From Bifidobacterium platyrrhinorum (GTDB lineage: Bacteria > Actinomycetota > Actinomycetes > Actinomycetales > Bifidobacteriaceae): a DNA stretch of 64,000 bases. The translations under genes and the position numbers were made by a program. Shown here piece by piece: positions 36,513-45,925 of the stretch (the first letter of the stretch is position 1; every line of letters starts with the position of its first letter). The notes under the pieces are model-generated. The model was not told the DNA's origin. It did no database searches and worked only from the letters and a program-made list of their open reading frames with translations. Where the stretch lies: the NCBI RefSeq assembly GCF_010667645.1, contig NZ_WHZV01000003.1:107233-171232 (forward strand), in the 5' to 3' direction.

Positions 36513-37755
36513 CGGCTCAGGCCGTAGATCCCGATTTGATGCGTTGCGATGGATCGAGAACGGGTTGTCGTTCCCGATTTCGCTGTTCGACATCCTGATG
36601 CTGCTCTCATTCCTGGGATTGTTCGCACCTGTGGGAATGGGAATCATCGGCATGCAGAGCGTAGCGTATCGTATGCAGCTCATCGGCATAGCGGCCACGG
36701 GAGCATTGGCTTGCGTAGCATTCCGGCGTATCAAACTCGATGCCGTCTTTTTCCTGACGCTGGCGATGTGCGTGACGTTTTTCGTTCCCACTATGATGTA
36801 TGGCGATTTGTCGCAATATTATATAAAAACGTTATTGTATTTTCTTCAGCTTTGGTGCGTGATGAATATCGGCGTACATTCCGATTCGCGCAAAATGTTG
36901 AGAATAGCGTTGCTTGTATTATCGCTGATCGTGATTGCCAATGCGCTGTTCATGGTGGTGAATCTGCCGTCACATCCTGATGGTTTCTCCGATGCGGTCA
37001 ACTTGGAGATGTGGCCGCTTGGACATAAGAACCAATTCCGTGACTGGTTCTTCCCTCTGGTCGTCACCGCTGTGCTGTTGGATTTGTATAAAAGCAAAAG
37101 ACCTTCATTCGGTACTGTCCTTCTGATGATTGTCGTGGTGTGGTGTGCGGTGAGCGCGAATTCCGCCACCAGCACTACGATCCTTACGCTGTGCTGTCTG
37201 ATTGCGGTGTTATACGCAATTGGTGTCATCAAGGGCAGGTTCTTCAATTCCTTCGTCGGACTTGGTATTTATGCCACGGTTTTTGTGTTCTGCGTGCTAT
37301 TGCGCCGTGTCCCATTGCTGAGCGATTTCATCACGCATGTATTGAAAAGGGATATGACCTTTACCGGAAGGGCCGAAATCTGGGATACCGCAATGCGGAG
37401 AATAGCGGAACGGCCGTTGCTGGGACGTGGCTATCATGACATTTCCACCACGGAACTGGTTACCCCGTACGGGCAGATAGTGACGCATGCGCATGATGCG
37501 CTGCTGGACACCCTGTACAAGTATGGTGTCGTGGGTTTTGCGGTTGTGGCGGTACTGGTTTTGGTCTGTATATGGAAATTGTATGATTGTAGGAATAGTC
37601 CTATCGCCATTGTCATCACTATTTTTCTTACCGGTTTTCTTGTGTGTGGCGTATTTGGTGAATTGTATGATATAGGTTTCCATTTTATTCTTTATCTTGG
37701 CTTTTATTCCCGAGAATTATTGAATCCTTCGAATATGCGAGGTAATAATGCATAA
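36484..37755 (+). CDS. EPS polymerase (Wzy/O-antigen ligase-like)
   Basis: Polytopic membrane protein of about 423 residues with roughly 10-12 hydrophobic spans. The large external loop near 285-325 contains GRAEIWDTAMRRIAERPLLGRGYHD, the arrangement seen in O-antigen ligase/polymerase proteins. It probably joins lipid-linked repeat units outside the membrane. Starts at GTG 36472, ATG 36484 and ATG 36502 are possible, all overlapping the previous gene. Codon use becomes AT-richer from here to about 39.7 kb. Confidence 0.82.
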   Translation: MQNPIRMRSDGSGRRSRFDALRWIENGLSFPISLFDILMLLSFLGLFAPVGMGIIGMQSVAYRMQLIGIAATGALACVAFRRIKLDAVFFLTLAMCVTFFVPTMMYGDLSQYYIKTLLYFLQLWCVMNIGVHSDSRKMLRIALLVLSLIVIANALFMVVNLPSHPDGFSDAVNLEMWPLGHKNQFRDWFFPLVVTAVLLDLYKSKRPSFGTVLLMIVVVWCAVSANSATSTTILTLCCLIAVLYAIGVIKGRFFNSFVGLGIYATVFVFCVLLRRVPLLSDFITHVLKRDMTFTGRAEIWDTAMRRIAERPLLGRGYHDISTTELVTPYGQIVTHAHDALLDTLYKYGVVGFAVVAVLVLVCIWKLYDCRNSPIAIVITIFLTGFLVCGVFGELYDIGFHFILYLGFYSRELLNPSNMRGNNA

Positions 37756-38347
37756 AGTTCTGAGGAAAATTAGAATGTGGATGAAGTGCGCATCATATCC
37801 GCGACGAAAAATGATTCGTTTTGGCGTCAAATTTATTAAACTTAGGGAACTTGGTCTCAATGTAAGATTTGGTGGAAAAAGTGAACTATGTAATTCATAT
37901 AATATGATTATTGGGTCCAATGTGTTCATTGGTGATGGTTGTTACTTTAATGCGAATTCTTTAATCTCCATAGGTGACGGGACGATGATTGGTCCTCATG
38001 TGTTCTGCTATGCCGGCACGCATAACTATGGTTCTTCCGATTTGAACGCCGTCCCTTTTGACGATCGTTACATCGACGCCCCGGTGATTATCGAGGAAAA
38101 CGTTTGGATTGCAGGGAATGTGTCGATTGCTCCGGGAACGCATATCGGCAAGGGGGCGGTCATCGGCATGGGGTGCACCGTGGCGGGGGAGATTCCCCCA
38201 TATGCCGTCGTCGTAGGTGACAAGGCCCATGTCATCAAATACCGCGATGCACAACGATATGAGGAACTGGCCGGGAAGGGACGCGTCTATGGTGATGTGT
38301 TCGCCGGCAAAGGCTTCACTTTCGTCAAGAAAACGGATTTGCGGTAG
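37748..38347 (+). CDS. Hexapeptide-repeat acetyltransferase
   Basis: 199 residues with left-handed beta-helix hexapeptide repeats, e.g. IGSNVFIGDGCYFNANSLI and IEENVWIAGNVSIAPGTHIG, closed by IGMGCTVAGEIPPYAVVVG. Likely O-acetylates a sugar of the EPS repeat unit. It overlaps the polymerase stop by eight bases. Among the most AT-rich genes in the window. Confidence 0.88.
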   Translation: MHKVLRKIRMWMKCASYPRRKMIRFGVKFIKLRELGLNVRFGGKSELCNSYNMIIGSNVFIGDGCYFNANSLISIGDGTMIGPHVFCYAGTHNYGSSDLNAVPFDDRYIDAPVIIEENVWIAGNVSIAPGTHIGKGAVIGMGCTVAGEIPPYAVVVGDKAHVIKYRDAQRYEELAGKGRVYGDVFAGKGFTFVKKTDLR

Positions 38348-38357
38348 GCGGGTATTC

Positions 38358-39593
38358 GTGTTCAGAAAATTATTGTCCTCCCCCATCTCCATACGTTTGG
38401 GATCGGTGTTTTGGGGTTTTGTGAGCTCCGTGCTTATCAACCGTATCCTCGGTCTTGCCGTGCGCGGCGAATACACGACGATCACGACATACACCAATCT
38501 GCTGCAGACCGCGGTCAACCTTGGTCTGTGCTTTGCTTACGCTCCCATGATGAAGAAATACGGCAAGGAGGTCGCGAAGCACAATATCTCGTTGCTGATC
38601 TGGCTGCAGGCCCTGCTTTATGCTGCGGTGTTCGCCTGCATCGGGGTGGTTTGCCGGCAATACGACGTATCTGCCATGCTGGTGCTTGGATGGCTGCAAA
38701 TCATCAACAACCAAGTGGTGTTCCTGGCGTTGATCGACGATATTCGATTCAGGAACAAGGTCCTGCTGCTGTCCGCTTTCATATATGCCATCGTCAATAT
38801 CGGTCAGATGATATTGGGATTCCGGGAACTGCATCTGGTCATCGTGATTCTATGCGGTAAAACACTGCTTGAGGCGGTCATCTGCTCGCTGCATAGTCGT
38901 CTGCTGATTCTCGACCGCAAGCTGTTCGACAGGAACGCCATGATGGATACATTGAAGTATGGCGTGCCCACGGCTTTGCTGGCAACGCTGATATTGCTCA
39001 ATTACAACGTGGACGTATACGTGTTGAATTATTTCCATGCATCTTCGGTTCAGGTGGGTATCTACGGAGTCGCGTATTCGTTGGCGAACATGCTGTGGTT
39101 CATACCGGATGCCTTCAAGGAGCTGGTGTACAACAAATCCGCCCGGGGAAACGCCGCGCGTGAGACGGTGGTCCTTGTCATGGTGAACATGTGCATATGT
39201 GCTGTCATCTGCGTTGGATTCGCGGTATTCGGCGAGGCGTTCCTCGGCATCATGTACGGAGACGAATATAGGGTCGCCTTCCCCACGGTGATGACCGTGT
39301 TCATCGGCATATTGCCGATGGTCGCCTTCAAACTCATTCATCCCATTTACGTCAATGAGGGGAAATCGCTCATTGTCGTCGGGCTGTTGTCCGTATCCGT
39401 GGTCGCCAACATTGTGATGGCCTGCTTCCTGGTGCCGCTATATGCGGCATTCGGGGCGGCATTGGCCACCGTTGGATCATACACGGTGTGCGGATTATTG
39501 TTCTCGATGAAATTCCTCAAGGATTATCATCTGAAAATTCGTACCGGGTTTTCGGATTGCTTGGAATTGATTCATCGATATGCAAAGAGGTGA
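38358..39593 (+). CDS. Polysaccharide flippase (Wzx-like)
   Basis: 411 residues, about 12 membrane spans, of the MOP/Wzx type: N-terminal SIRLGSVFWGFVSSVLINRILG followed by paired spans and a positively charged loop. It should flip undecaprenyl-linked repeat units across the membrane before polymerisation. GTG start at 38358, ten bases after the preceding stop, with GGCGGG upstream. Confidence 0.87.
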   Translation: MFRKLLSSPISIRLGSVFWGFVSSVLINRILGLAVRGEYTTITTYTNLLQTAVNLGLCFAYAPMMKKYGKEVAKHNISLLIWLQALLYAAVFACIGVVCRQYDVSAMLVLGWLQIINNQVVFLALIDDIRFRNKVLLLSAFIYAIVNIGQMILGFRELHLVIVILCGKTLLEAVICSLHSRLLILDRKLFDRNAMMDTLKYGVPTALLATLILLNYNVDVYVLNYFHASSVQVGIYGVAYSLANMLWFIPDAFKELVYNKSARGNAARETVVLVMVNMCICAVICVGFAVFGEAFLGIMYGDEYRVAFPTVMTVFIGILPMVAFKLIHPIYVNEGKSLIVVGLLSVSVVANIVMACFLVPLYAAFGAALATVGSYTVCGLLFSMKFLKDYHLKIRTGFSDCLELIHRYAKR

Positions 39594-39601
39594 AAAGGAA
39601 A

Positions 39602-40120
39602 ATGATTGACTTACTAATGTCGATGCTCAGGTCATCGAAACAGAATGAGCGGTATTACAAAAAACTCGGACTGAAAATCGGGCGCTACTGCGAAATCCTC
39701 AATGGCTGGAACTTTGGCAGCGAACCATATCTGATTGCATTGGGAGATTATGTCCGCGTCGCCGCAGGGGTGCGTTTCATCACCCATGATGGAGGGGTGT
39801 GGGTTCTCCGTCATCGATATCCTTCGTTGAAGGATGTCGATTTGCTCAAACCCATTCGCGTGGGCAACAATGTCCATATCGGGATGAACGCGATCATCAT
39901 GCCCGGGGTCACCATCGGCGATAATTGCATCATCGGATGCTCGGCCGTCGTCACCCACGACGTTCCCGATGATTCCGTTGCCGTCGGAATCCCCGCGCGG
40001 GTCATTGAAAACATTGATGAATACCGTGAGAAGAATGAGCGGCTTTTCCTGCACACGAAGGGCATGAGTGGGGAAGAAAAAAGAAAGACCGTTGAGCGGG
40101 CGATGGCAACGGGCCATTGA
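39602..40120 (+). CDS. Hexapeptide-repeat acyltransferase
   Basis: 172-residue left-handed beta-helix transferase: IGRYCEILNGWNFGSEPYLI, then IRVGNNVHIGMNAIIMPGVT and IGCSAVVTHDVPDDSVAVG, the usual end of the WcaF/maltose-acetyltransferase-like class. Catalytic His in FITHDGG or HIGMN region. ATG at 39602 with AAAAGGAAA directly before it. Second sugar-acylating enzyme of the locus. Confidence 0.88.
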   Translation: MIDLLMSMLRSSKQNERYYKKLGLKIGRYCEILNGWNFGSEPYLIALGDYVRVAAGVRFITHDGGVWVLRHRYPSLKDVDLLKPIRVGNNVHIGMNAIIMPGVTIGDNCIIGCSAVVTHDVPDDSVAVGIPARVIENIDEYREKNERLFLHTKGMSGEEKRKTVERAMATGH

Positions 40121-40147
40121 TTGGCAAGGTGTACGTGGGAATCATGA

Positions 40148-40738
40148 TTGGTGGTGCATGTGGAGGTAGTCGAACGTTCCTTGGGATGCCTGTTGCTGTC
40201 GAACCGTCGTTTGGACGACAATCGCGGTTGGTTTCAGATAGATTTTTCCATCGCCGATCTGCATGCTCATGGAATTGCCTTCGACCATGTCGAACAGCTC
40301 AATCATTCATACACCGAGCATGCCGGCGTCATCCGTGGTCTGAACTATCAGTCCGCCCCGTTTGTGCAGGCAAAGGTCGTCAGTTGCGTGGCGGGAGCGG
40401 TGTACAGCGTCGGAGTTGATATCACGCCAGACAGCTCCACATTCGGTCAATGGTGCGGCTGGGTGTTGACGCCGAACAATCATCGCAGCATGGTCGTGCC
40501 AAGAGGATATGCGCACGGATTCGTCACCATGCAGGATAATACGGAGTTGCAATACCTCACGGACAACGTCTACTCGTATGACCACGCCAAGAGCATCCGC
40601 TACGATGATCCCGATCTTGACATTGACTGGACCATGCAGGATGCCATCACTCTGCGACCGGAAATTCTCTCTTCAAAGAATCGCAATGCTCCCTTTCTTC
40701 GCGATGCGATCGCGGCGGAATCAGGTGTCGAGAGATGA
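40148..40738 (+). CDS. RmlC-like cupin, catalytic His replaced
   Basis: About 196 residues with the dTDP-4-dehydrorhamnose 3,5-epimerase fold pattern: RRLDDNRGWFQIDF, EQLNHSYTEHAGVIRGLNYQ, TFGQWCGWVL and VPRGYAHGF. In true RmlC the motif is RGLHxQ, whose His is the catalytic base; here it reads RGLN. The protein may be a different type of sugar isomerase or inactive. The start is uncertain: TTG 40148, GTG 40151, GTG 40154 and GTG 40160 are all in frame. Confidence 0.75.
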   Translation: MVVHVEVVERSLGCLLLSNRRLDDNRGWFQIDFSIADLHAHGIAFDHVEQLNHSYTEHAGVIRGLNYQSAPFVQAKVVSCVAGAVYSVGVDITPDSSTFGQWCGWVLTPNNHRSMVVPRGYAHGFVTMQDNTELQYLTDNVYSYDHAKSIRYDDPDLDIDWTMQDAITLRPEILSSKNRNAPFLRDAIAAESGVER

Positions 40739-42231
<1,493 letters not shown>

Positions 42232-42258
42232 ACCCAGGGCTGCGGCTGATATGAAAAC

Positions 42259-42281
42259 GGCCGCACCTCGAAGGTGCGGCC
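42259..42281 (+). terminator. GC-rich hairpin after rmlB
   Basis: GGCCGCACCT (42259-42268) pairs perfectly with AGGTGCGGCC (42272-42281) across a three-base loop. No T run follows, so termination may be partial. It separates rmlB from the Abi-like gene. Confidence 0.6.
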
Positions 42282-42307
42282 CCTATAGCAGTTGTCAGGA
42301 TAGCAAT

Positions 42308-43177
42308 ATGTGTTCCGAAGCGCAAGTCACTGACGAGGCGATGGCTGGCCGGTATCTGGCGGATGCGAGGTTTCGGGTGTATCTCGATTATGCCCGGGAA
42401 CGCGTTCCGGATGCGGATGCGTCGCGATTGACCGAATTAGCCGTTCGTCTATACCGGTGGAATGTGAAGGCGTCAGCGGTGGCAATTGGGTACATCTCGT
42501 TCATTGAGGTGTTCGTGAGAAACGCGATTGATCTTCAACTGCGTGAATGGATTTCCGGTCAGGAGATTACCGGTCTGTCCGATTGGCTCGAGACCGGAAA
42601 GTCGGATCCTGTCGGCAGGATTCGGTCGTTGATCAATAGTGCGGACAGGGATTATCTCACTGATGCGCGTAATACCGCCCTGCGCAAGCAGAAGCAATGG
42701 CGACGTGATCAACGGCATCCACGCCATGGCGATGGAGTGACCCGTGATGATGTGTTCTCGCAGCTGACCTTCGGGACGTGGGACGGCATGTTGTCCCGGT
42801 CTTCGCGCGATGCCGAACTGGCGCATGTGCTGATGGGAGCGTTCCCGAATATCGAGTCCGCTTGGCAGTCGGAGATCCGCCGAATGCCCAAGGTCGTTCT
42901 TCCTGGCAACGACGGCGATTCCCTCGAGGATCGGCTGCGGATGGAACTTGTCGTGCGTCTTAAATCGATACGCACCATTCGGAACCGAATCAGTCACGAC
43001 GAGAATCTGCTCCGCGTCGAGTTTCCCAAGTTGCGTCATGACATGTTTTTCATTCTTAATGCGTTGGGGTCGGAATGTCCGAACTGGGCGTTTCCCGATA
43101 AAGGTGAGCCTCTGAAAACATTATCGCCGGACCGGTGCGTCACGGATTGGCTGGGCGATACGGAGAAGACAAAGTAA
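42308..43177 (+). CDS. Abi-like protein with HEPN-type motif
   Basis: 289 residues resembling the Abi_2/AbiD-F family of abortive-infection proteins: DVFSQLTFGTWDGML in the middle and, toward the C-terminus, IRTIRNRISHDENLL, which contains the R-x4-6-H motif of HEPN ribonucleases. Family members are thought to respond to phage, often by RNA cleavage. It lies in the middle of the rhamnose genes and reads in the same direction. Start at ATG 42308, with a weak ribosome site (TCAGGATAGCA). Confidence 0.75.
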   Translation: MCSEAQVTDEAMAGRYLADARFRVYLDYARERVPDADASRLTELAVRLYRWNVKASAVAIGYISFIEVFVRNAIDLQLREWISGQEITGLSDWLETGKSDPVGRIRSLINSADRDYLTDARNTALRKQKQWRRDQRHPRHGDGVTRDDVFSQLTFGTWDGMLSRSSRDAELAHVLMGAFPNIESAWQSEIRRMPKVVLPGNDGDSLEDRLRMELVVRLKSIRTIRNRISHDENLLRVEFPKLRHDMFFILNALGSECPNWAFPDKGEPLKTLSPDRCVTDWLGDTEKTK

Positions 43178-43188
43178 GGAGTCACGAC

Positions 43189-44280
43189 ATGTCGTTTGAG
43201 TTCGAGAAGGAATTGAGGGTCACGGAGACGAATATTCCGGGCTTGTTGGTGTTCGATTTGCCGGTGCATGGGGATAATCGCGGTTGGTTCAAGGAGAACT
43301 GGCAGCGTGCGAAGATGACCGCGTTGGGGTTGCCTGATTTCGGTCCGGTGCAGAACAACATCAGCTTCAATGCGACGAAGGGCGTGACGCGTGGTATTCA
43401 TGCGGAGCCGTGGGACAAGTACATTTCGATCGCGGCCGGTTCGATTTTCGGCGCGTGGGTGGATTTGAGGCCGGGCGAGAGCTTCGGTCAGGTGTTTACG
43501 ACGCGTTTGGACCCGTCGAGGGCGATCTATGTGCCGCGTGGCGTGGGCAACAGCTTCCAGGCGTTGGAGGACGGGACCGTGTACACGTATCTGGTCAACG
43601 CGCATTGGAGCCTGGAGCAGAAGAGGACGTACACGTTCGTGAACCTCGCGGACCCGGAACTGGACATCCGGTGGCCGATCCCGTTGGAGGAGTCGGAGCG
43701 TAGCGAGGCGGACTTGCATCATCCGATGCTCAGGGACGCGAAGCCGATGGCGCCGAAGCGCACGTTGGTGACGGGTTGCAATGGCCAGTTGGGCCGCGCG
43801 ATCCGCCAGTACGCGGAAGCGCATGGTCTTGAGGGGTTCGAGTACACGGACATCGACGAGTTCGACTTCTCCGACCCGAACGCGTACGACAAGTACGACT
43901 GGAGCCTGTACGGCACGATCATCAACGCCGCGGAATACTCCACCGAACTGTGTGATGACACTGATAATGCCGACAAGGCATGGCGCGTAAATGCGCAGGG
44001 ACCCGCATTGTTGGCCCGCGTCGCCGCCGAACATCATATCGTGCTGGTGCACGTGAGTTCCGATGCAGCATACGGCATGAATAAGGAATCTAAGACGATC
44101 GCTCCAGTGAGCCTCTACGGGCAAACCAAGGCGGCTGGTGATATTGCGGTCGCCAATGCACCCGAGCACTACGTCCTGCGATTCGATGCCGAAACGCTAC
44201 AGGATTCGGAACAATGCGCCAAAGAGGTGTTCCGCTTGCTTGACGAGCACACCGCCTACGGAATCCGCGATTTCAGCTGA
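43189..44280 (+). CDS. rmlCD: RmlC-RmlD fusion with shortened reductase half
   Basis: N-terminal ~185 residues are dTDP-4-dehydrorhamnose 3,5-epimerase: GDNRGWFKENWQ, TRGIHAEPWDKYIS with the catalytic His, VPRGVGNSFQA. After a short linker the RmlD-type reductase starts with RTLVTGCNGQLGRAIRQY near 196 and continues to YGQTKAAGD with its Tyr-Lys. RmlD normally runs about 100 residues further with substrate-binding motifs; here the chain ends after 363 residues. Codon use shifts from about 43.93 kb onwards, as if the end was recombined. Ribosome site AAGGAG seven bases upstream. The reductase may be inactive. Confidence 0.82.
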   Translation: MSFEFEKELRVTETNIPGLLVFDLPVHGDNRGWFKENWQRAKMTALGLPDFGPVQNNISFNATKGVTRGIHAEPWDKYISIAAGSIFGAWVDLRPGESFGQVFTTRLDPSRAIYVPRGVGNSFQALEDGTVYTYLVNAHWSLEQKRTYTFVNLADPELDIRWPIPLEESERSEADLHHPMLRDAKPMAPKRTLVTGCNGQLGRAIRQYAEAHGLEGFEYTDIDEFDFSDPNAYDKYDWSLYGTIINAAEYSTELCDDTDNADKAWRVNAQGPALLARVAAEHHIVLVHVSSDAAYGMNKESKTIAPVSLYGQTKAAGDIAVANAPEHYVLRFDAETLQDSEQCAKEVFRLLDEHTAYGIRDFS

Positions 44281-44331
44281 CTTCACACCAGCGAGCCATC
44301 AGAGAGAATTCACAACCGCTAAGGAACCATC

Positions 44332-45234
44332 ATGAAGGGCATTATTCTCGCCGGCGGGTCCGGCACGCGTCTCTACCCGTTGACCACCGTCACATCGAAG
44401 CAATTGCTGCCGGTGTATGACAAGCCGATGATCTACTACCCGCTCAGCGTGCTCATGCTCGCGGGTATCCGTGACATCCTGATCATCTCCACGCCGAAGG
44501 ATCTGCCGAACTTCGAGAAGCTCCTCGGCGACGGTTCGCATTACGGCGTGCACTTCTCCTATAAGGTGCAGCCCAGCCCGGATGGTCTGGCTCAGGCATT
44601 CCTCTTGGGTGAGGAGTTCATCGATGGTGAGCCATGCGCGCTCGTGCTCGGCGATAACATCTTCTACGGCAATGGCCTGGGGACCACGTTGCGCAAGGCT
44701 GTCGCCAAGGCCGAAGGCGGCGAAGGCGCGAGCGTGTTCGGCTACTACGTCGACGATCCCGAACGATACGGCGTGGTCGAGTTCGACGAGAACAAGAAGG
44801 CCGTCTCCATCGAGGAGAAACCCAAGAAGCCGAAGTCGCATTATGCGGTGACGGGCCTGTACTTCTATGACGAGCGTGTGGTCGAGTTCGCCAAGCAGGT
44901 GAAGCCGTCGGCGCGAGGCGAGCTGGAGATCACCGATCTGAACAAGATGTACCTCGACGCGGGTGCGTTGAACGTGCGCACGTTGGGTCGCGGCTACGCG
45001 TGGCTGGATACGGGCACGATGGACTCCCTGTATGAGGCGGGCGAGTTCGTGCGCACCGTGCAGCGTGCCCAGGGCCTGCCCATCGCCATCGTCGAGGAAA
45101 TCGCCTACGAGAACGGGTGGATCAGCAAGGAGGAGCTCCTCGAATCCGCCACACGTTACGGCAAGAGCCCCTACGGCCAGCACCTCAAGGACGTCGCCGA
45201 GGGCAAGGTGGTGCTCATCCCGAACCAGTACTGA
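44332..45234 (+). CDS. rmlA: Glucose-1-phosphate thymidylyltransferase
   Basis: First enzyme of dTDP-rhamnose synthesis, coupling dTTP to glucose-1-phosphate. The nucleotidyltransferase signature [13 protein letters not shown] is at residues 5-17, then [27 protein letters not shown] with the metal-binding Asp, and [19 protein letters not shown]. 300 residues, normal. AAGGAACC precedes the ATG. Last of the rhamnose set; a long hairpin follows. Confidence 0.96.
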   Translation: MKGIILAGGSGTRLYPLTTVTSKQLLPVYDKPMIYYPLSVLMLAGIRDILIISTPKDLPNFEKLLGDGSHYGVHFSYKVQPSPDGLAQAFLLGEEFIDGEPCALVLGDNIFYGNGLGTTLRKAVAKAEGGEGASVFGYYVDDPERYGVVEFDENKKAVSIEEKPKKPKSHYAVTGLYFYDERVVEFAKQVKPSARGELEITDLNKMYLDAGALNVRTLGRGYAWLDTGTMDSLYEAGEFVRTVQRAQGLPIAIVEEIAYENGWISKEELLESATRYGKSPYGQHLKDVAEGKVVLIPNQY

Positions 45235-45286
45235 ACGAGCCGACCGCGGATACGTATCGATAGTGATAGATAGAAAAGATAAATAG

Positions 45287-45343
45287 ATATACGTGAATGG
45301 GGTTGCGAATTCGACATGAATTCACAACCCCATTCACGTATAT
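45287..45343. terminator. Long hairpin between convergent rmlA and hypothetical gene
   Basis: A 26-bp stem with one mismatch (45287-45312 with 45318-45343) around a five-base loop, placed between two convergent genes. It is AT-rich at the base and likely terminates from both sides. Confidence 0.75.
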
Positions 45344-45386
45344 AGACAGTCATTCAGGAACCGAATGACCTGAACAATACAGGTCC

Positions 45387-45821
45387 TCAGGCGGCCTTTT
45401 TGCGGCCACGGCGCTTCATGGTGCCAGCTACGGCATCATCGGCGTTGAAGATCACGGTCTTCTCCTCCGGGTAGGCGGCGCCGTTCACGGACTGGTAGGC
45501 GATCTCGCCCTCCGGGGCCTCGGCCAGCGTGAAGAACTTGGACACGGCGGCCAGCGGGGCCTCATCCTTGATGCTCACCGAGGACGTCTGCTTGCCCTCC
45601 GGCTTGCTGAACTTCACCGCGTTGTCCGCCTTCTCGGTGGTCGGGGTCACCGCCACCTGGCGGGTCTTCTCGTTGACGAGCACCTTCACATACGCCGGGT
45701 AGCCCAACACCTCGGCGGTGGCCTTGTTGAAACGCACGGCGGAATCCGTGACCGTCATCACCGTCTTGCCGACCGGCTTGACCAGACGGACCTCCTCAAA
45801 ACCCTGCAGCAAAGAAGCCAT
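45387..45821 (-). CDS. Conserved hypothetical protein
   Basis: 144 residues, soluble, no signal peptide. I do not recognise a family with known function. It starts MASLLQGFEEVRLVKPVGK and ends in a basic tail (MKRRGRKKAA). AAGGAG lies six bases before the ATG, an excellent ribosome site, and codon use is strongly biased, suggesting high expression. Similar small proteins occur widely in bifidobacteria as far as I recall. The N-terminal part with paired short strands could bind nucleic acid, but this is a guess. Confidence 0.8.
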   Translation of the reverse strand: MASLLQGFEEVRLVKPVGKTVMTVTDSAVRFNKATAEVLGYPAYVKVLVNEKTRQVAVTPTTEKADNAVKFSKPEGKQTSSVSIKDEAPLAAVSKFFTLAEAPEGEIAYQSVNGAAYPEEKTVIFNADDAVAGTMKRRGRKKAA

Positions 45822-45925
45822 GATGATCTCCTTGATATATGTGACGTATTATGCGTTTGTTTTTCACCGCTAATTGTATCCAATTTCATGGATATCGTCA
45901 CACAAAAAGAGCGGAATAAATATCG

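Noticed and set aside
42259-42281. Attachment site of a mobile element carrying the Abi-like gene
   Set aside because: No matching direct repeat was found at the other side of the gene (43178-43188), so it is treated as a terminator hairpin only.
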